Source: Capsicum annuum
Lineage: Eukaryota > Streptophyta > Magnoliopsida > Solanales > Solanaceae
Assembly (NCBI RefSeq): GCF_002878395.1
Contig: NC_061116.1
Location: 124,890,594 to 124,954,593, forward strand
Direction of reading: 5' to 3'
Length of the DNA: 64,000 nucleotides
The position numbers and the translations under genes were made by a program. The notes under the pieces were generated by a model, which saw nothing but the letters and a program-made list of their open reading frames with translations, had not been told where the DNA came from and searched no databases. Shown one piece after another: positions 11,904 to 23,160 of the stretch (the stretch's first letter is position 1; the number at the start of each line of letters is the position of its first letter).

Positions 11904-14402
11904 TTTAAGACCCCGTAAAGTTTACTTGTCCTTAACGTCCCCAAAAAAATTGAAATAAACTTAACACTTAGAAGTTTAGCTAGGTGATTCAACACTAAGT
12001 TTATTTTTCAAACTTCAAACTTTGTTAAAATATTTTGTGACCTTCCCGATCTCTATTTCTTATTTTTTTTTGTTTCGTTGTGATGGAGCAAGGTCATATT
12101 ACATGTCGGGTGAGTTTTGGAATTTTTAAACGAGCTTAAGGGAATATTTTGATTTAACATACAGTAGCTAAAGGCTACAAGAGAGGCCACCCAGCCTAAA
12201 AAAGGCTCTAGGCAAGGCGCTGCCCTACTTAGAAAAGGCTCTAGCCTAGGCACCGCCTTGGCCTCAGCCTTTTTGCCCAGTTTTCAACTTTTTTTCTCCG
12301 TCTCATTAAGGGTAATATGGTATTTTTCCAACCACTTATCCTCTATTACACGGGATTTAAACTCTAGAATACCAAAATAGAGTCACTTTCATCAAAATCT
12401 ACCAAGAACATAGCTTAGGGTTTTTACAAATAAGTTAGGAGAACTCTAGATTCAACCGTAGCATTATGTTAATTTTTCAAGATTCTGAATTCCCATTTCG
12501 ATGGCTACAAGAAGCACCCTTTAATTTCAAGAATGGAGTCCCAAAGTCAAGAGTTCAATCAAAGCATTAAGTTTAAGGTATGTGGGGTTTGAACAAGAAT
12601 ACACTTTCGTTCTTATGCCCAAAGGTTTTGGTATTTCTTAAAGAATTTTGTATTTCCAAGATGAATTTGTATTATTTTTCTATATTTCAAGTTAATGAGA
12701 TTATGGAAATTGTTTAAGCCTTGAGTTTCATGATTTTCTTATTTAATTATAATCTAAGTTGAGATTTCATGATATAAATTTAATAATCCTATTTTGATAA
12801 TATGTTTTCAAGAATCTTTAAGATTTGTTGCCATGAATTGAGCCTTATTGTGAAATTGTGATATTTTAAGAATGAAGTATTGATATCCTTTATTTTGTTT
12901 CAAGAAGTGTACTTATATCTTTTTTGATTTTCTTATGAACATTGCTTTTGTAAGATCTCACTTCTTATAACTTATAATAAGCTCTGACAGACAAAGGACT
13001 AAAGACAAAGCCTTTTATGTATAATCCTGCTTTAACATTTTTGGTACGGATTTCTTCTCATTCCATCTGTTCTGCTAGCTGGTGTCGCCTTCTCTCTTAC
13101 TTATATATTTTATGTTGTTGATATTTTAAAGCTTTGATGATAAGTCTATTAATATTTCAAGGAAAACATTAAGTATTACCCTAAGCTAAGAAGGAAATCC
13201 ACATATTTTTTATTGAAGATAAAGGGAAGCATATTGGCTCCCATCACATGTTATTAAATTATTTAAGGTGGGTTTTTCTTAAAAGTTCTGAGCTTAACTA
13301 AGGGAGCAGTATTTAGCACCGAGTTGGACTTGATTCCAAGCTCTCATGCCCTAGAACTACGTGCCCCTATAGGTTTCTGAATTAACACAAGTAGGTTAAG
13401 CTAGTGATCACTAAAAGGTTAAAGGTTCTACTCCGATGGCAAGGATAGAACAACTCTTCCAAATGTGGCCAAGATGTTGGAATCTATTTAAGCTCACATG
13501 ATTTATTTCGGTTAGAAGAAACTTCCAAGTCCATAAGAGTCCAAAGTTTCCTAAGTTTCAAAGTAATCCTCCATTTATTTGATATAAAATTATCTATATA
13601 TATGTACTTTGAAATGCTATGATTTTAAGATTCCTAAGGTTCTCAACTATCATGATTTCTAATGTTCCAAAGAAGTTTCGTGTTTTCATAATATTTAAAG
13701 TTTATATCCTTAAAGTTGTTGTTTTAAGACTTTGAGCTAATTTAAAAGTTGAGAGTAAAGAAGAATGTATATTGAGAATACAGTGTAATGACTCATGTAA
13801 TTTACCTTACATATTTTCCCCCTTCGTGATTATGATGATTTTATTCAAGCTATCCGAGTAATCTATTATAGCATACATGTTTAATTTAAAGACTTATGAT
13901 ATCTATTATTTAATTACACACACCCCCATATGCTCGGTACATTCCTATGGTACTGATTTATTTTGTCATAATCTAGGTTTAGCTACTCAGTCTCATAAGC
14001 AACAGTTATATTCAAGTGCATTGGTCTACTCCTCTACAGTTGGTGAGTCCTCATGGTTCAAGGACCAAGTATTCAGATTTTCAGCTTTATTATGAGATTT
14101 TTATTTCCTTTTATTTGACTATGAGTAAGCTGGGGATCTGTCCCAATGACTCTCTAGTTTGTTTGAGTAGTAGAGGCTTTTTGGACTAGCTGAGTAGATA
14201 AGTCATAGGCTTGTAGTATTTTGTTATTAATTTAAAATTTATGCGTATTTTAGTTATAAATTATATGAGAGATTCTTTTATTTGCCTTAATTATCTTGAC
14301 GTAAGTATTTAAAGTTAGTAGAAGGCTCAAAGGGTTAGCTCATGGCAACTTGTAGCCTTAAGCACCGTGTGACATCTCAAGACCCATTTTCGGGCTATTA
14401 CA
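11904..14402 (+). repeat. 5' LTR of Tekay-B (2499 bp)
   Basis: Pairs with 19446-21821 throughout: TAAGACCCCRTAAAG start, the AAAGGCTCTAGGCAAGG run, CTTAGGGTTTTTACAAA, CACCGAGTTGG, and the end GCACCGTGTGACAT...TTACA. Differences from the 3' LTR include a 188-bp insertion (12919-13106) and loss of the middle hairpin near 13960. The first bases are TTTAAG instead of TGTAAG. Confidence 0.8.
12919..13106. mobile_element. Short insertion flanked by TACTTATAT repeats
   Basis: Present in the 5' LTR only. The 3' LTR has a single TACTTATAT at the matching place (near 20489), while here it stands at 12910-12918 and again at 13098-13106. Read on the minus strand, the insert ends in an A-rich tail (AAAATCAAAAAAG), as in a short non-LTR retroposon with a 9-bp target duplication. 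No terminal inverted repeats and no clear pol III A/B boxes are seen. A deletion in the 3' LTR is the alternative. Confidence 0.45.
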
Positions 14403-14420
14403 AACTTTATATTAGATCCT
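14403..14420 (+). promoter_or_regulatory. Primer-binding site of Tekay-B, mutated
   Basis: AACTTTATATTAGATCC follows the LTR end TTACA. Compared with TGGTATCAGAGCC it has three or four changes, so initiator-Met priming would be impaired. Confidence 0.6.
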
Positions 14421-14612
14421 AAGGTTTAAGGAGTCCTAGGGAGTCTAAAAATCTTCATTAAGTAGAGTCTTGATCATCGATGTGTAGTGCGCCACATCTA
14501 TGAGCAAGAGGCTACATGATGTTTTAGAAAAAAGTCATTTCTTTCTTTCAGAATCTATCGTGCCTACTGTTGTCTCCCTTGGCTATTAATTCGTGCTCTC
14601 TTATTTCATAAA

Positions 14613-15720
14613 ATGCTTTCACAAAGAGCGAATGCCCATAGAAATAACAATGAGCAACCTTAGCCGTCGATCCTCTGAATGAAATTGTGTACCATCCTGA
14701 GTTTGGGCAGCTTTTCAGGCGCTAGCCTAGGCAGTAACTATAAATGTTCAAGCTAATAATTAGGTTGTGGTTCCATAGCAGTAGGGAGGTGATTTAGCTA
14801 CTTTAAGGATTTGTGATTTTATAGGGACAAATTTGCCAGAGTTCTATGGGTACAAGGTAGGTGAGGACCCGCAGTTATATCTTGAGAAGGTAAGAAAGAT
14901 CACACAGGTGATGTATGATTTTAAGGAAGAAAGTGTTGAGTTGGCATATTAAAGGTTGAAAGACATTGCTTATGATTGGGTTGTTGCATAGAGGAAGAAT
15001 AGAGGGGAAGGTGATGCTCTCGTTACTTGGCAGGTATTCCAAGATGCATTCTTGGATAAGTTCTTTCTATTGGAGATAAGGGAGGAAAAAATAGAGGAGT
15101 TCATGAACTTAAGATAGGCTCTATGACTGTTAAGAAGTACTTCTTGAAGTTCAACCAATTAGCCAAATATGCTTCGGATTTGATTTCAGACACCCATACT
15201 AGTATGAGTAAGCTCTTGACAGGTGTTTCTGGTCTGGTGTTGAAAGTGTACAGGACTGCAATGCTAAATAGGGAGATCTATCCAGATTGATGATATATGC
15301 ACAGCAGATAGAGGCAGATAAGCTAAGGGAAAGAGATAGATTGAGGAGAAACAAGAGAGATAGATTCGAGCAGCATGAGTATAGTCAGGCTAGATCCTAT
15401 GAAGGTAACCGCCATCAGTTTTAGAGCTGTTCATCTATTCCAACACCATCATCATCTAGTTCTCTCACACCTAGAGGTAGGTAGGAGTATAAGAATAGAC
15501 CTTCTATATCCAGATCCCAGAACGACGTGAGTAATAAGCCTTATTATCCCTAGTATGCTAAGTATGGAAGGACCTATCTAGGTGAGTGTTTAGCTGACCA
15601 GCAACGTTGTTTTGGTTGTGATAAGTTGGGCCACAGACTTAGGTAGTGTTCGCATGCCAGGCAAGGTAACCATGATGTTCGCCCTCAGACTCAAAATTCT
15701 AGTGCCCCAGCTCTTGTAGC
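14613..15720 (+). pseudogene. Tekay-B gag, frameshifted
   Basis: Starts MLSQRANAHRNNN at 14613, then TAG and TGA. The capsid core continues at 14829 in another frame: PEFYGYKVGEDPQLYLEKV, KITQVMYDFKEESVELAY, stop (a Gln site), RLKDIAYDWVVA, then DAFLDKFFLLEIREEK. A nucleocapsid zinc knuckle is intact near 15610-15655: CFGCDKLGHRLR, a stop, C (CX2CX4HX4C). Role: particle assembly and RNA binding. At least two frameshifts and several TAG/TAA codons. Confidence 0.75.
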
Positions 15721-15789
15721 CCATTCAACCCTTCCTCAGGGCGCTTCTTCTAGCGCTGATGGCAATCAGTGCCAGAATAGACTCTATGC

Positions 15790-16380
15790 TTTACCATCTT
15801 TCCAGTAGTAGGAGGATTCTCCCAATGTTATCACTAGTATACTTCATGTATTTCTTTGATGTTTATGTATTGTTGGACCTTGGGTCAAGTTTTTATTATG
15901 TTGGTGGTTGTGAATTTTAGGATGAGTCCTTAAAATATCTCTGAGCCTATTCTAGTCTCTACCCCCGTCGGTGAGTCTATTATTGCTAAGAAAGTGTATA
16001 AAAATTATACTATTAATGTTTTTCATAGAGTCGTATTTGTTGATATGATAGAGTATATATGGTAGATTTTGATCTTATGATTGTTATAAACTGGCTTCAC
16101 TTTTGTTATGCAATTATAGACTATTGTACCCGTGTGGTTGAGTTTTGGGTTCCTGGTGAACCAGTTTTTGAGTGGTCTGGAAATTCGGTATCTCCTAAAA
16201 GTCATTTTATTTCCTATCTTAAAGCCAGAAAGCTAATCTCCAAGGGTTGCATTTATCATTTAGTTAGATTTAAAGATACTAAGGCTGAAACTCCAACTAT
16301 TCATTCAGTCAACATTGTTAATGAGTTTTTTGATGTTTTTTGGAATATCTCCCTGGGTTACCTCCCTATAGAGAGATAGA
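15790..16380 (+). pseudogene. Tekay-B aspartic protease and linker to RT
   Basis: Active site YVLLDLGSSF: the catalytic Asp codon GAC is at 15876-15878 (family LLDPGAT/S). The open stretch from 16059 holds MVDFDLMIVINWLHFCYAII, matching the family's MVDFDVILGMDWLHSCYASxD, then FISYLKARKLISKGCIYHL and VNEFFDVF, the conserved linker before RT. Cleaves the Gag-Pol precursor in the family. A frameshift between 15890 and 16059 and a stop at 16377 separate it from RT. Confidence 0.8.
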
Positions 16381-17250
16381 ATTTGGGATTGATCTTCTTC
16401 CCGACACATAGCCTATTTTCATTCCTCCTACCATATGGCACCCACAGAACTTAAGGAGTTGAAAGAGAAACTGAAAAATTTTCTAGACAAAGGTTTCATA
16501 ATGCCCAGTGTTTCTCCTTGGGGCGCACCTATTTTGTTCATGCAAAAGAAAGATGGTTCTTTGCGTATGTACATTAACTATCATCATCTTAATAAAGTCA
16601 CTGTCAAAAACAAATACCCACTTTCCATAATTGATGACCTATTTGACCAATTGCAAGGTGGGAGTTACTTCTTAAAGAGAGACCTTCGATTCGACTATCA
16701 TCAACTCAAAGTAAGGGACTGTGATATCACGAAGACAACCTTCCGAACCCGGTACGATCATTTTGAGTTTCTAGTCATGTATTTTGGGCTAACCAATGCC
16801 CCAGCAGCTTTCAGGGACCTTATAAATCGAGTGTTCAGGAAATATCTTGATATGTTTGTCATAGTGCTCATAGATGATATTCTTGTGCACTCCTAAAGAG
16901 AGGATTACCATGCAGACCATCTCTGAATTGTCTTGCAAACTCTTAGAGATGATCAATTTTTTGCGAAATACAATGAGTGTGAGTTTTGGCAAAGGTCCTT
17001 GGTTTCTTTGGGTTATATTATTTCTTCTGAAGGCATTAGACTTTATCCATAATATATAGAAGCTGTAAGAAATTAGCCTGGACCTATCTCTCCATCTAAC
17101 ATTAGAAGTTTCTTGGGTCTAGTTGGCTATAACCATCGTTTTGTTGAAAGTTTCACTTTTATTGTGTCTCCTAGGTTGACCCAAAAGAAAGTTAAATTTC
17201 TTTGGTCAGATTCTTGTGAGAAGATTTTTCATGAGTTGAAGACTTACCTC
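16381..17250 (+). pseudogene. Tekay-B reverse transcriptase
   Basis: The best preserved piece is open at 16435-16896: [59 protein letters not shown], the first catalytic Asp in [20 protein letters not shown] and the DD box [12 protein letters not shown]. All three catalytic Asp are kept. After the TAA at 16894-16896 the same frame continues through the thumb (FFAKYNECEFW, GIRLYP, stop, IRSFLGLVGY) to about 17245, with stops at Arg, Gln and Trp sites. A frameshift then leads to RNase H. Confidence 0.85.
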
Positions 17251-17640
17251 CACCCTTGTGTTGACTTTGCCTAATGGTACAGATGGTTTTATGGAGTATT
17301 GTGATTCTTCTAGAGTTAATTTGGGTTGTGTGTTGATGCGGAGAGGTAAGGTTATAGCCTATACCTCTAGACAGTTGAAACCCCACGAGAAGAATTACCC
17401 AACCCATGATCTGGAGTTAGATGTTGTAGTGTTTGCTTTAAAAATCTAGGGACACTACCTTTATGGTGTTTATGTTAATGTGTTTACTGACCACAAAAGT
17501 CTACAGTATGTGTTTACTCAGAGGGAGTGGAACCTTAGACAGATAAGGTGATTAGAGTTGCTAAAGTATTATGATATGAGCATGTTATATCATCCGTTCA
17601 AGGACAATGTAGTGGCGGATGCCCTTAGCAGGTTGTCTAT
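17251..17640 (+). pseudogene. Tekay-B RNase H
   Basis: Frame from 17258: [20 protein letters not shown] with the catalytic Asp in [25 protein letters not shown], then [14 protein letters not shown] with the catalytic Glu. After a TAG (family Trp) come [20 protein letters not shown] with the third acidic residue, and [11 protein letters not shown] near 17610-17640. Removes RNA from the RNA:DNA hybrid. Stops at 17447 and near 17550 fall on Trp codons of the family. Confidence 0.8.
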
Positions 17641-18768
17641 AGGTAGTGTGGCAAATGTAGAGAAAGATAAGAAGGAGTTAGCTCATGAGGTGTATCGCTT
17701 AGCCAGATTGGGAGTTGGGCTGTTTGACTCTGCTAAAGATACTATAGGGGTTCAGATTATTTTTGAATCCTCTTTAGTTTCAAAAGTGAAGGAGAAGCAA
17801 GACAGGGATCCTAGTTTTGTCAGGCTGAAGGAGTCAGTTAAGGACCAAAACATAGATGTTTTCTCCCAAGGGGGATATGGTGTGTTAAGATTGCAGGATA
17901 GATTGTGTGTTCTAGGTGTAGATGATCTGAGGCTGAGAATTATGGTTGTAGAGCATAGTGCGCAATATTCCATTCATCCCAACGCTACTAAGATGTACCA
18001 CGACATGTGGGAAATCTATTGGTGAATTAGTATGAAAAAGGATATGGTGGATTTTGTGGAAAGTTGTGAAACTTTCCAACAGGTTAAGGTAGAACACCAA
18101 AGTCTTAGTTGTAAGATGTAGGAGTTTATTATTCCCACTTAGAAGTAGGAAGAGATAAATATGGATTTTGTGACTGGGTTACCTCTTTCGCGTTGTCGTC
18201 ATAATTATATTTGGGTGGTTTTAGACAGGCTAAATAAGTCAGTGTATTTCTTACCTATGCATACATCTTATACAGCTGAGGACTATACAAGATTGTATAA
18301 TCAGGAGTTAGTCAGATTTCATGGAGTTCCCTTGTCTATTATTTTGGATAGGGGTACTTAGTTGACTTTTGCAGTTCTGGAAAGCTTTTCAGATGGCTCT
18401 TGGTACCCAAGTGCATTGAGTTCTGATGATTTGAGTTCTGCTTTTCATCCAAAGATGGATGGCCATGCTTAGAGGACCAAGCAAAATTTGGATGACATGT
18501 TGAAAGCATGTACTCTTGATTCTAAAGGTAGTTGGGATGAGTATTTACCATTGATAGAGTTCGCTTATAACAATAGTTATCACTCTAGAATTCGGATGGG
18601 CCCATTTGAGATTTTGTATGAGAGTAGATGTAGATCTCCCTATGTTGGTTTAAAGTGGGTAAAGCTACTATAATTCATCCTGATGCAGTATTTGATGCTA
18701 TGGAGAAGGTGAGATTGATTAGAGAAAGATTAAAAACTATGTAGAGTCATCAGAAGTCATATGTAGAC
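17641..18768 (+). pseudogene. Tekay-B integrase, zinc domain and core
   Basis: The linker and zinc domain run to 18025: EHSAQYSIHPNATKMYHDM keeps both His, but the Cys pair reads CETF instead of CPNC, so one zinc ligand is lost. Core: NMDFVTGLPLSR (first Asp, 18160), then IILDRGT (second Asp, ~18350) followed by TAG at a Gln site. The catalytic Glu codon at 18470-18472 is TAG, in the context HPKMDGHA, stop, RTKQ. Then FAYNNSYHSRIRMGPFEILY. A disturbed stretch near 18365-18430 suggests a local rearrangement. Confidence 0.8.
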
Positions 18769-19215
18769 ATGAGAAGAAGGTACCTTGAGTTCGAAGTTAA
18801 TGACTTGGTATATTTGAAGATTTCACCCATGAAAGGGGTGAAAAGGTTTGACAAGAAGGGGAAGCTTAGTCCCCATTATGTTGGCCCTTATCGAATTCTA
18901 AGCAGGGTTGGAAAAGTAGCCTATGAGATTGAGTTGCCTGCAGATTTGTTAGTTGCTCATCCGGTCTTCCATGTTTCCTTGCTTAAGAAGTATATTGGTG
19001 ATTCCGTGGTAGTAGATCCTTCCGAGAACGTTCATATTCAGGACAGTCTTTCATTTGATGAGATTTTGGTTGAGATCCTAGACCACCAAGTCCATAGACT
19101 AAGGAACTAGAGGTTCCATTGGTCAAAGTATTGTGGTAGAATCAGTCTGTGGAGAGCGCTACATGGAAGCAGAAGATAATATGCGAACCAAGCACCCGCA
19201 CCTCTTATCCGCAAG
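18769..19215 (+). pseudogene. Tekay-B integrase C-terminus with GPY/F and chromodomain remnant
   Basis: The open frame 18769-19110 holds [20 protein letters not shown], the GPY/F motif YVGPYRIL, then [15 protein letters not shown] and VEILDHQV. After a frameshift near 19105 comes VPLVKVLW, stop, NQSVESATWK. This matches the chromodomain core VKVLWRNxxxEEATWE that ends chromovirus integrases and directs insertion to heterochromatin in the family. Confidence 0.8.
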
Positions 19216-19427
19216 TTCAGAACAAGCAGAAGGTATCGTTCTTTCTTAATTCTATCACTTTCTAATAAAATTGCAGATGTATTGTCATTCCTACTATGAG
19301 TTTTTGCATTCTATGAAGTGTCCGAAAGTTTAGAAAGAAGTAGAATTAGTTTAGCAAGTTGTTTCAGCTATATTCCCTCAGTTTTCTCCATACTCTTAGT
19401 CTAACGAGTGATATTCGAGGATAAATA

Positions 19428-19445
19428 TTCCCAAGAGGGAGATAT
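19428..19445 (+). promoter_or_regulatory. Polypurine tract of Tekay-B
   Basis: CCCAAGAGGGAGATAT directly precedes the 3' LTR start TGTAAGACCCC at 19446. Confidence 0.8.
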
Positions 19446-21821
19446 TGTAAGACCCCATAAAGTTTCCTCGTCATTAACGTCGCCAAACAAGTTAAAATAA
19501 GCTTAAGACTTAGAATTTTAGCTAGGTGATTCAACATTTAGTTTATTTTTCAACCTTTAACCTTTGTTGAATCATGTGGCAAAGTTTATTTTTAAACCTT
19601 CGGCCTTTGTTGAATTATGTCGCGACCTTACCGACCTCTGTTTCTTGATTTTTTTATTTCATTGCGATGGATGTTGGTCATAGTATATGTCAGGTGAGTT
19701 TCAAAATTTTTAGACGAGCTTAAGGTTGCACTTGGATTTTAGAAAAAGTAGCTAAAGGCTATAGGTGGGCACCGCCCAGCACGAAAAAGGCTCTAGGCAA
19801 GGTGCTGCCCTTCTTAAAAAAGGCTCTATCTTGGGCGCCGCCTTGGCCTCAACCTTTTTTCCTAATTTTTAGCTTATTTCCTCCATCTCATTATGGGTAA
19901 TGTGGTATTTTTCCAACCCCTTATCCTCTCTAACACGGGATTTAACCTCTAGAATATCAAAATAGGGTTACTTTCATCAAAATCTACCAATAACATAGCT
20001 TAGGGTTTTTACAAAGAAGTCAGGAGAACTCTAGATTCAATCATAGATTTTCATTAATTTTTTGAGATTCTGAATACCTGTTTCGAGGGCTACAAGAAGC
20101 ACCCTTCAATTTCAAGAATAGAGTCCCAAAGTCAAGAGTTCAATCAAAGATTCAAGTTTAAGATATGTCGGGTTTGAACAAGAACACTCTTTCGTTCTTG
20201 TGCCCATAGGTTTTGGTATTTCTTAAAGAATTTTGTATTTCCAAGATGATTCGTATTATTTTGCTATATTTCCAATTATGAGATTTTGGAAATTGTTTAT
20301 GCCTTGAGTAGCATGATTTTCTTATTTAATTATGATCTAAGTTGAGAGTTAATGATACAAATTACATATTCCTATATTGATATCATGTTTTCAAGAATCT
20401 TCATGATTTGTTGTCATGAATTGAGCCTTATTGTGAAATTGTAATTTTTTTTAAGAATAAAGTATTGATATCCTTTGATTCGTTTCAAAAGGTGTACTTA
20501 TATTTCCATGTTGTTGAGATTTTAAAGTTTTGATGATAATTCAATTAAGATTTCAAGGAAAAGATTGAGTTTTACCCTAAGCTAAGAAAGAAACCCACAT
20601 CACTTATGATTGAAGAAAAAGTGAAGCATATTGGCTCCCATTACATATTGCTAAATTGTTTAAGGTGGGTTTTTCTTAAAAGTTCTAAGCTTAAGTAAAG
20701 AAGTAGTATTTAGCACCGAGTTGGGCCTGATTCTAAGTTCTCATGCCCCTGAACTACGTGCCCCCATAGGTTTCTGAATTACCCCAAGTGGGTTAAGCTA
20801 GTGATCACTAAAAAGTTAAGGGTTCCACTCCAATGGCAAGGATAGAATAGATCTCCCTAACGTGGGAAAGATATTGGACTCCATGTAAGCTCAAATGGTT
20901 TATGTTGGTTAGAAAAAACTCCCAAGTCCATAAGAGTCCAAAGTTTCATAAGTTTCAAAGTAATCCTCCATTTATTTAAGATAAAAGTATCTATATATAT
21001 GTACTTCGAAATGCTATGATTTTAAGATTTCTAAGGTTCTCAAGTATCATGATTTCTAAGGTTCAAAAGAAGTTTTGTGTTTTCATAAGATTTAAAGTGT
21101 ATGTCCTGAAAGTTGTTGTTTTAAGAATTTGAGCTACTTTACAAGTTGAGAGTAAAGAAGAATGTAGATTGAGAATATAGTGTAATGACTCACGTGATTT
21201 ACGTTACATATTTTTTCCCTTCGTGATTATGATGATTTAATTCAAGTTGCGTGAGTCATCTATTATAGCATGCATGTTTTATATAAAGACTTGTTATATC
21301 TATTATTTAATTACATACACCCCCATATGCTCGATAAATTCCCAAGGTACTAATCCACACACCAATGTGTGGGCTACATTTTCTCATAATGTAGGTTCAG
21401 GTGCTCAGTCTCAGCAGCGACAGTGATATTCAAGTGCCTTGATCTACTCCTCTACAGTAGTTGAGTCCTCATGGTTCGAGGACCGAGTATTCAGATTTTC
21501 AGCTTTGTTATGAGTTATTTATTTCCTTTCATTTGAGTATGATTTAGTTGGGGATATGTCCCAATAGCTCTCTTTTTTGGTTGAGTAGTAGAGGCTTGTC
21601 ACTCTAGTTGAGCACATATGTCATAGACTTGCAATATTTTGTTATTGATTCAGAACTTATGCGTCCTTCAGTTAGACATAATATGAGAGATTCCCTTATT
21701 TTGCTTTAATTATCTTGAAGTAAGTATTTAAACTTAGTAGCAAACTCAAAGGGTTAGCTTAGGGATACTTGTAGCCTTAAGCACCATGTGACATGTCAGG
21801 ACCTGTTTTCAGGGCGTTACA
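19446..21821 (+). repeat. 3' LTR of Tekay-B (2376 bp)
   Basis: Starts TGTAAGACCCC and ends AGGGCGTTACA. It contains a local duplication near 19535-19625 (TTTATTTTT/CAACCTT...TTTGTTGAAT twice) that is absent from the 5' LTR. The complete three-hairpin slot lies at 21331-21394. Confidence 0.85.
21331..21394 (+). other. LTR three-hairpin block (Tekay-B 3' LTR)
   Basis: The first 23 nt are decayed. The middle 20-nt hairpin is TCCACACA/TGTGTGGG with loop CCAA. The third is CTACATT/AATGTAG with a 7-nt loop. Same 64-nt length and spacing as in LARD-2. Confidence 0.7.
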
Positions 21822-22678
21822 TGTACCCTAGTTAAAAGGGTGTCAGTACCGTGCCATCGCTACTAGCACTGGCTGTGTTAATCCTAATATGGTAGGAAGA
21901 CACTTTGTCAACCCTAAACAGATAGGAAGACTCATGAGATATGTGTCAACCCTAAAGTGCTAGGAAGATATCTCAACCTCTACTAGTTACGTAGTTCTAT
22001 AACTCAGGGATTGCAACTAAGTGTCAAACCTTATACTGGAAGAAATGCCCCCATATCTGGGTTCGCTCGATATTGAATCCTACTCCCAATTGAATGACAC
22101 TAATTACTTGACTAAACAAAGCTTAACTGAGTAAACAATTGATCTAGATAACTAGTTGTATGACAACGCTTATGGTTTATTTTAAATCATATTGAAAGTA
22201 ATAAAATAGCGTAATCAACTATGTACCAGGTGTTCATTACCCTCAAACACTAAATGAAAATAACAACAACGACATATGAAGCTTTAAAAGCATAATAAAA
22301 GATCATTTCTCAAAGCCCATTATTTAGACATTTCATCAAACACATGGGAGTCATTAATTTAAACATGGGAATGGGTAAATCATATGATTGAAAACATAGT
22401 TACAATACTCAAACCATGAATTAGGGATCTAATGTGAGGATTTCAATACTTAAATCATATATGGGCTCATTCCATCGATAAACAGTTTTAATAACTTGTA
22501 ATGAAAATTAATAATAACTTCATGGAGATGATTTATTATAAACATGTAAAAACTCATAATTTGATATAAAAATGGGATTCTTCGACTACATCAGTTAAAA
22601 GGGCCCATGGATGAACATCACACAAACCTTAAATGCTTTAGCTTTAAAAGAAACACAATCTTGATGTTTTTCTTAAAG
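21822..22678 (-). repeat. LTR-A, right part, truncated
   Basis: Continues LTR-A after Tekay-B and aligns with LTR-B to about 26020 (GATGTTTTTCTT). It then stops at 22678, lacking the last ~550 bp up to the TGTAATACC end. It joins directly to internal sequence of element 5. Confidence 0.75.
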
Positions 22679-23160
22679 TGAGCCTGACTTGGTTACTTAT
22701 TCTACTATCTCCCCCTATAGCTATAAGCCAATACTTCTAAGTTTGCGGGACCCTTTTAATTAACTCTAAATTTAAATGCAACCATCCAAGAATCAAACTT
22801 AAATTCTAACACATAATATGGATATCCCTAAACCTTTAATAAACCATACTAACTTCCTCCATAGCCTACAATATCATATCTCTAAATTACACCTGCGTCA
22901 TCATACTTAATTTTGAATCAATAAACATAAATTCTTGCATATAATATTTCAAGTTTTCTGGTTCAACTATCATCCAATTGACCCTAAGGATACAAAATCT
23001 ATAAAATTCATATAACACTATCCCAGCTTTGCTACTACTAAACTTCTGGGTTAATGCATCTAACTCTAGATAATATGTTGTCATAGGATTTGAAGAAGTG
23101 ATATGAAAGCACATCTGACCCCGAAGCACTAAGGTATTACAAGTCCATTCAATGACTGGT
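22679..23160 (-). other. Non-pol internal module shared with LARD-1
   Basis: Lies where RT would be expected after the protease, but shows no RT motif. It resembles 2629-3000 in LARD-1: common AGCCTGACTTGGT start, AATCAATAAACATAA, and TACTACTAAAC followed by a run about the initial CTAACTCTAG. An 80-codon minus-strand ORF (23129-22887) lies here. LARD-1 has four consecutive in-frame stops at the matching place, so I do not call it a gene. Confidence 0.5.

Larger units (their letters stand above)
11904..21821 (+). mobile_element. Tekay-B, near-full-length dead Ty3-gypsy chromovirus
   Basis: 5' LTR 11904-14402, gag, protease, RT, RNase H, integrase and chromodomain in that order, polypurine tract, 3' LTR 19446-21821. 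About 9.9 kb. The order PR-RT-RH-INT-chromodomain defines a chromovirus; sequence features fit the Tekay/Del clade. It lies inside LTR-A, whose two halves join across it. The flanks AATAT and TGTAC do not form a clear 5-bp target duplication, so the flanks have mutated or the boundaries are off by a few bases. Confidence 0.85.

Noticed and set aside
12919..13106. A MITE with terminal inverted repeats
   Set aside because: The two ends are not inverted repeats of each other; the A-rich tail fits a retroposon better.
22887..23129. 80-codon minus-strand ORF as a gene
   Set aside because: The homologous stretch of LARD-1 carries four consecutive stops, and no protein family is recognised.
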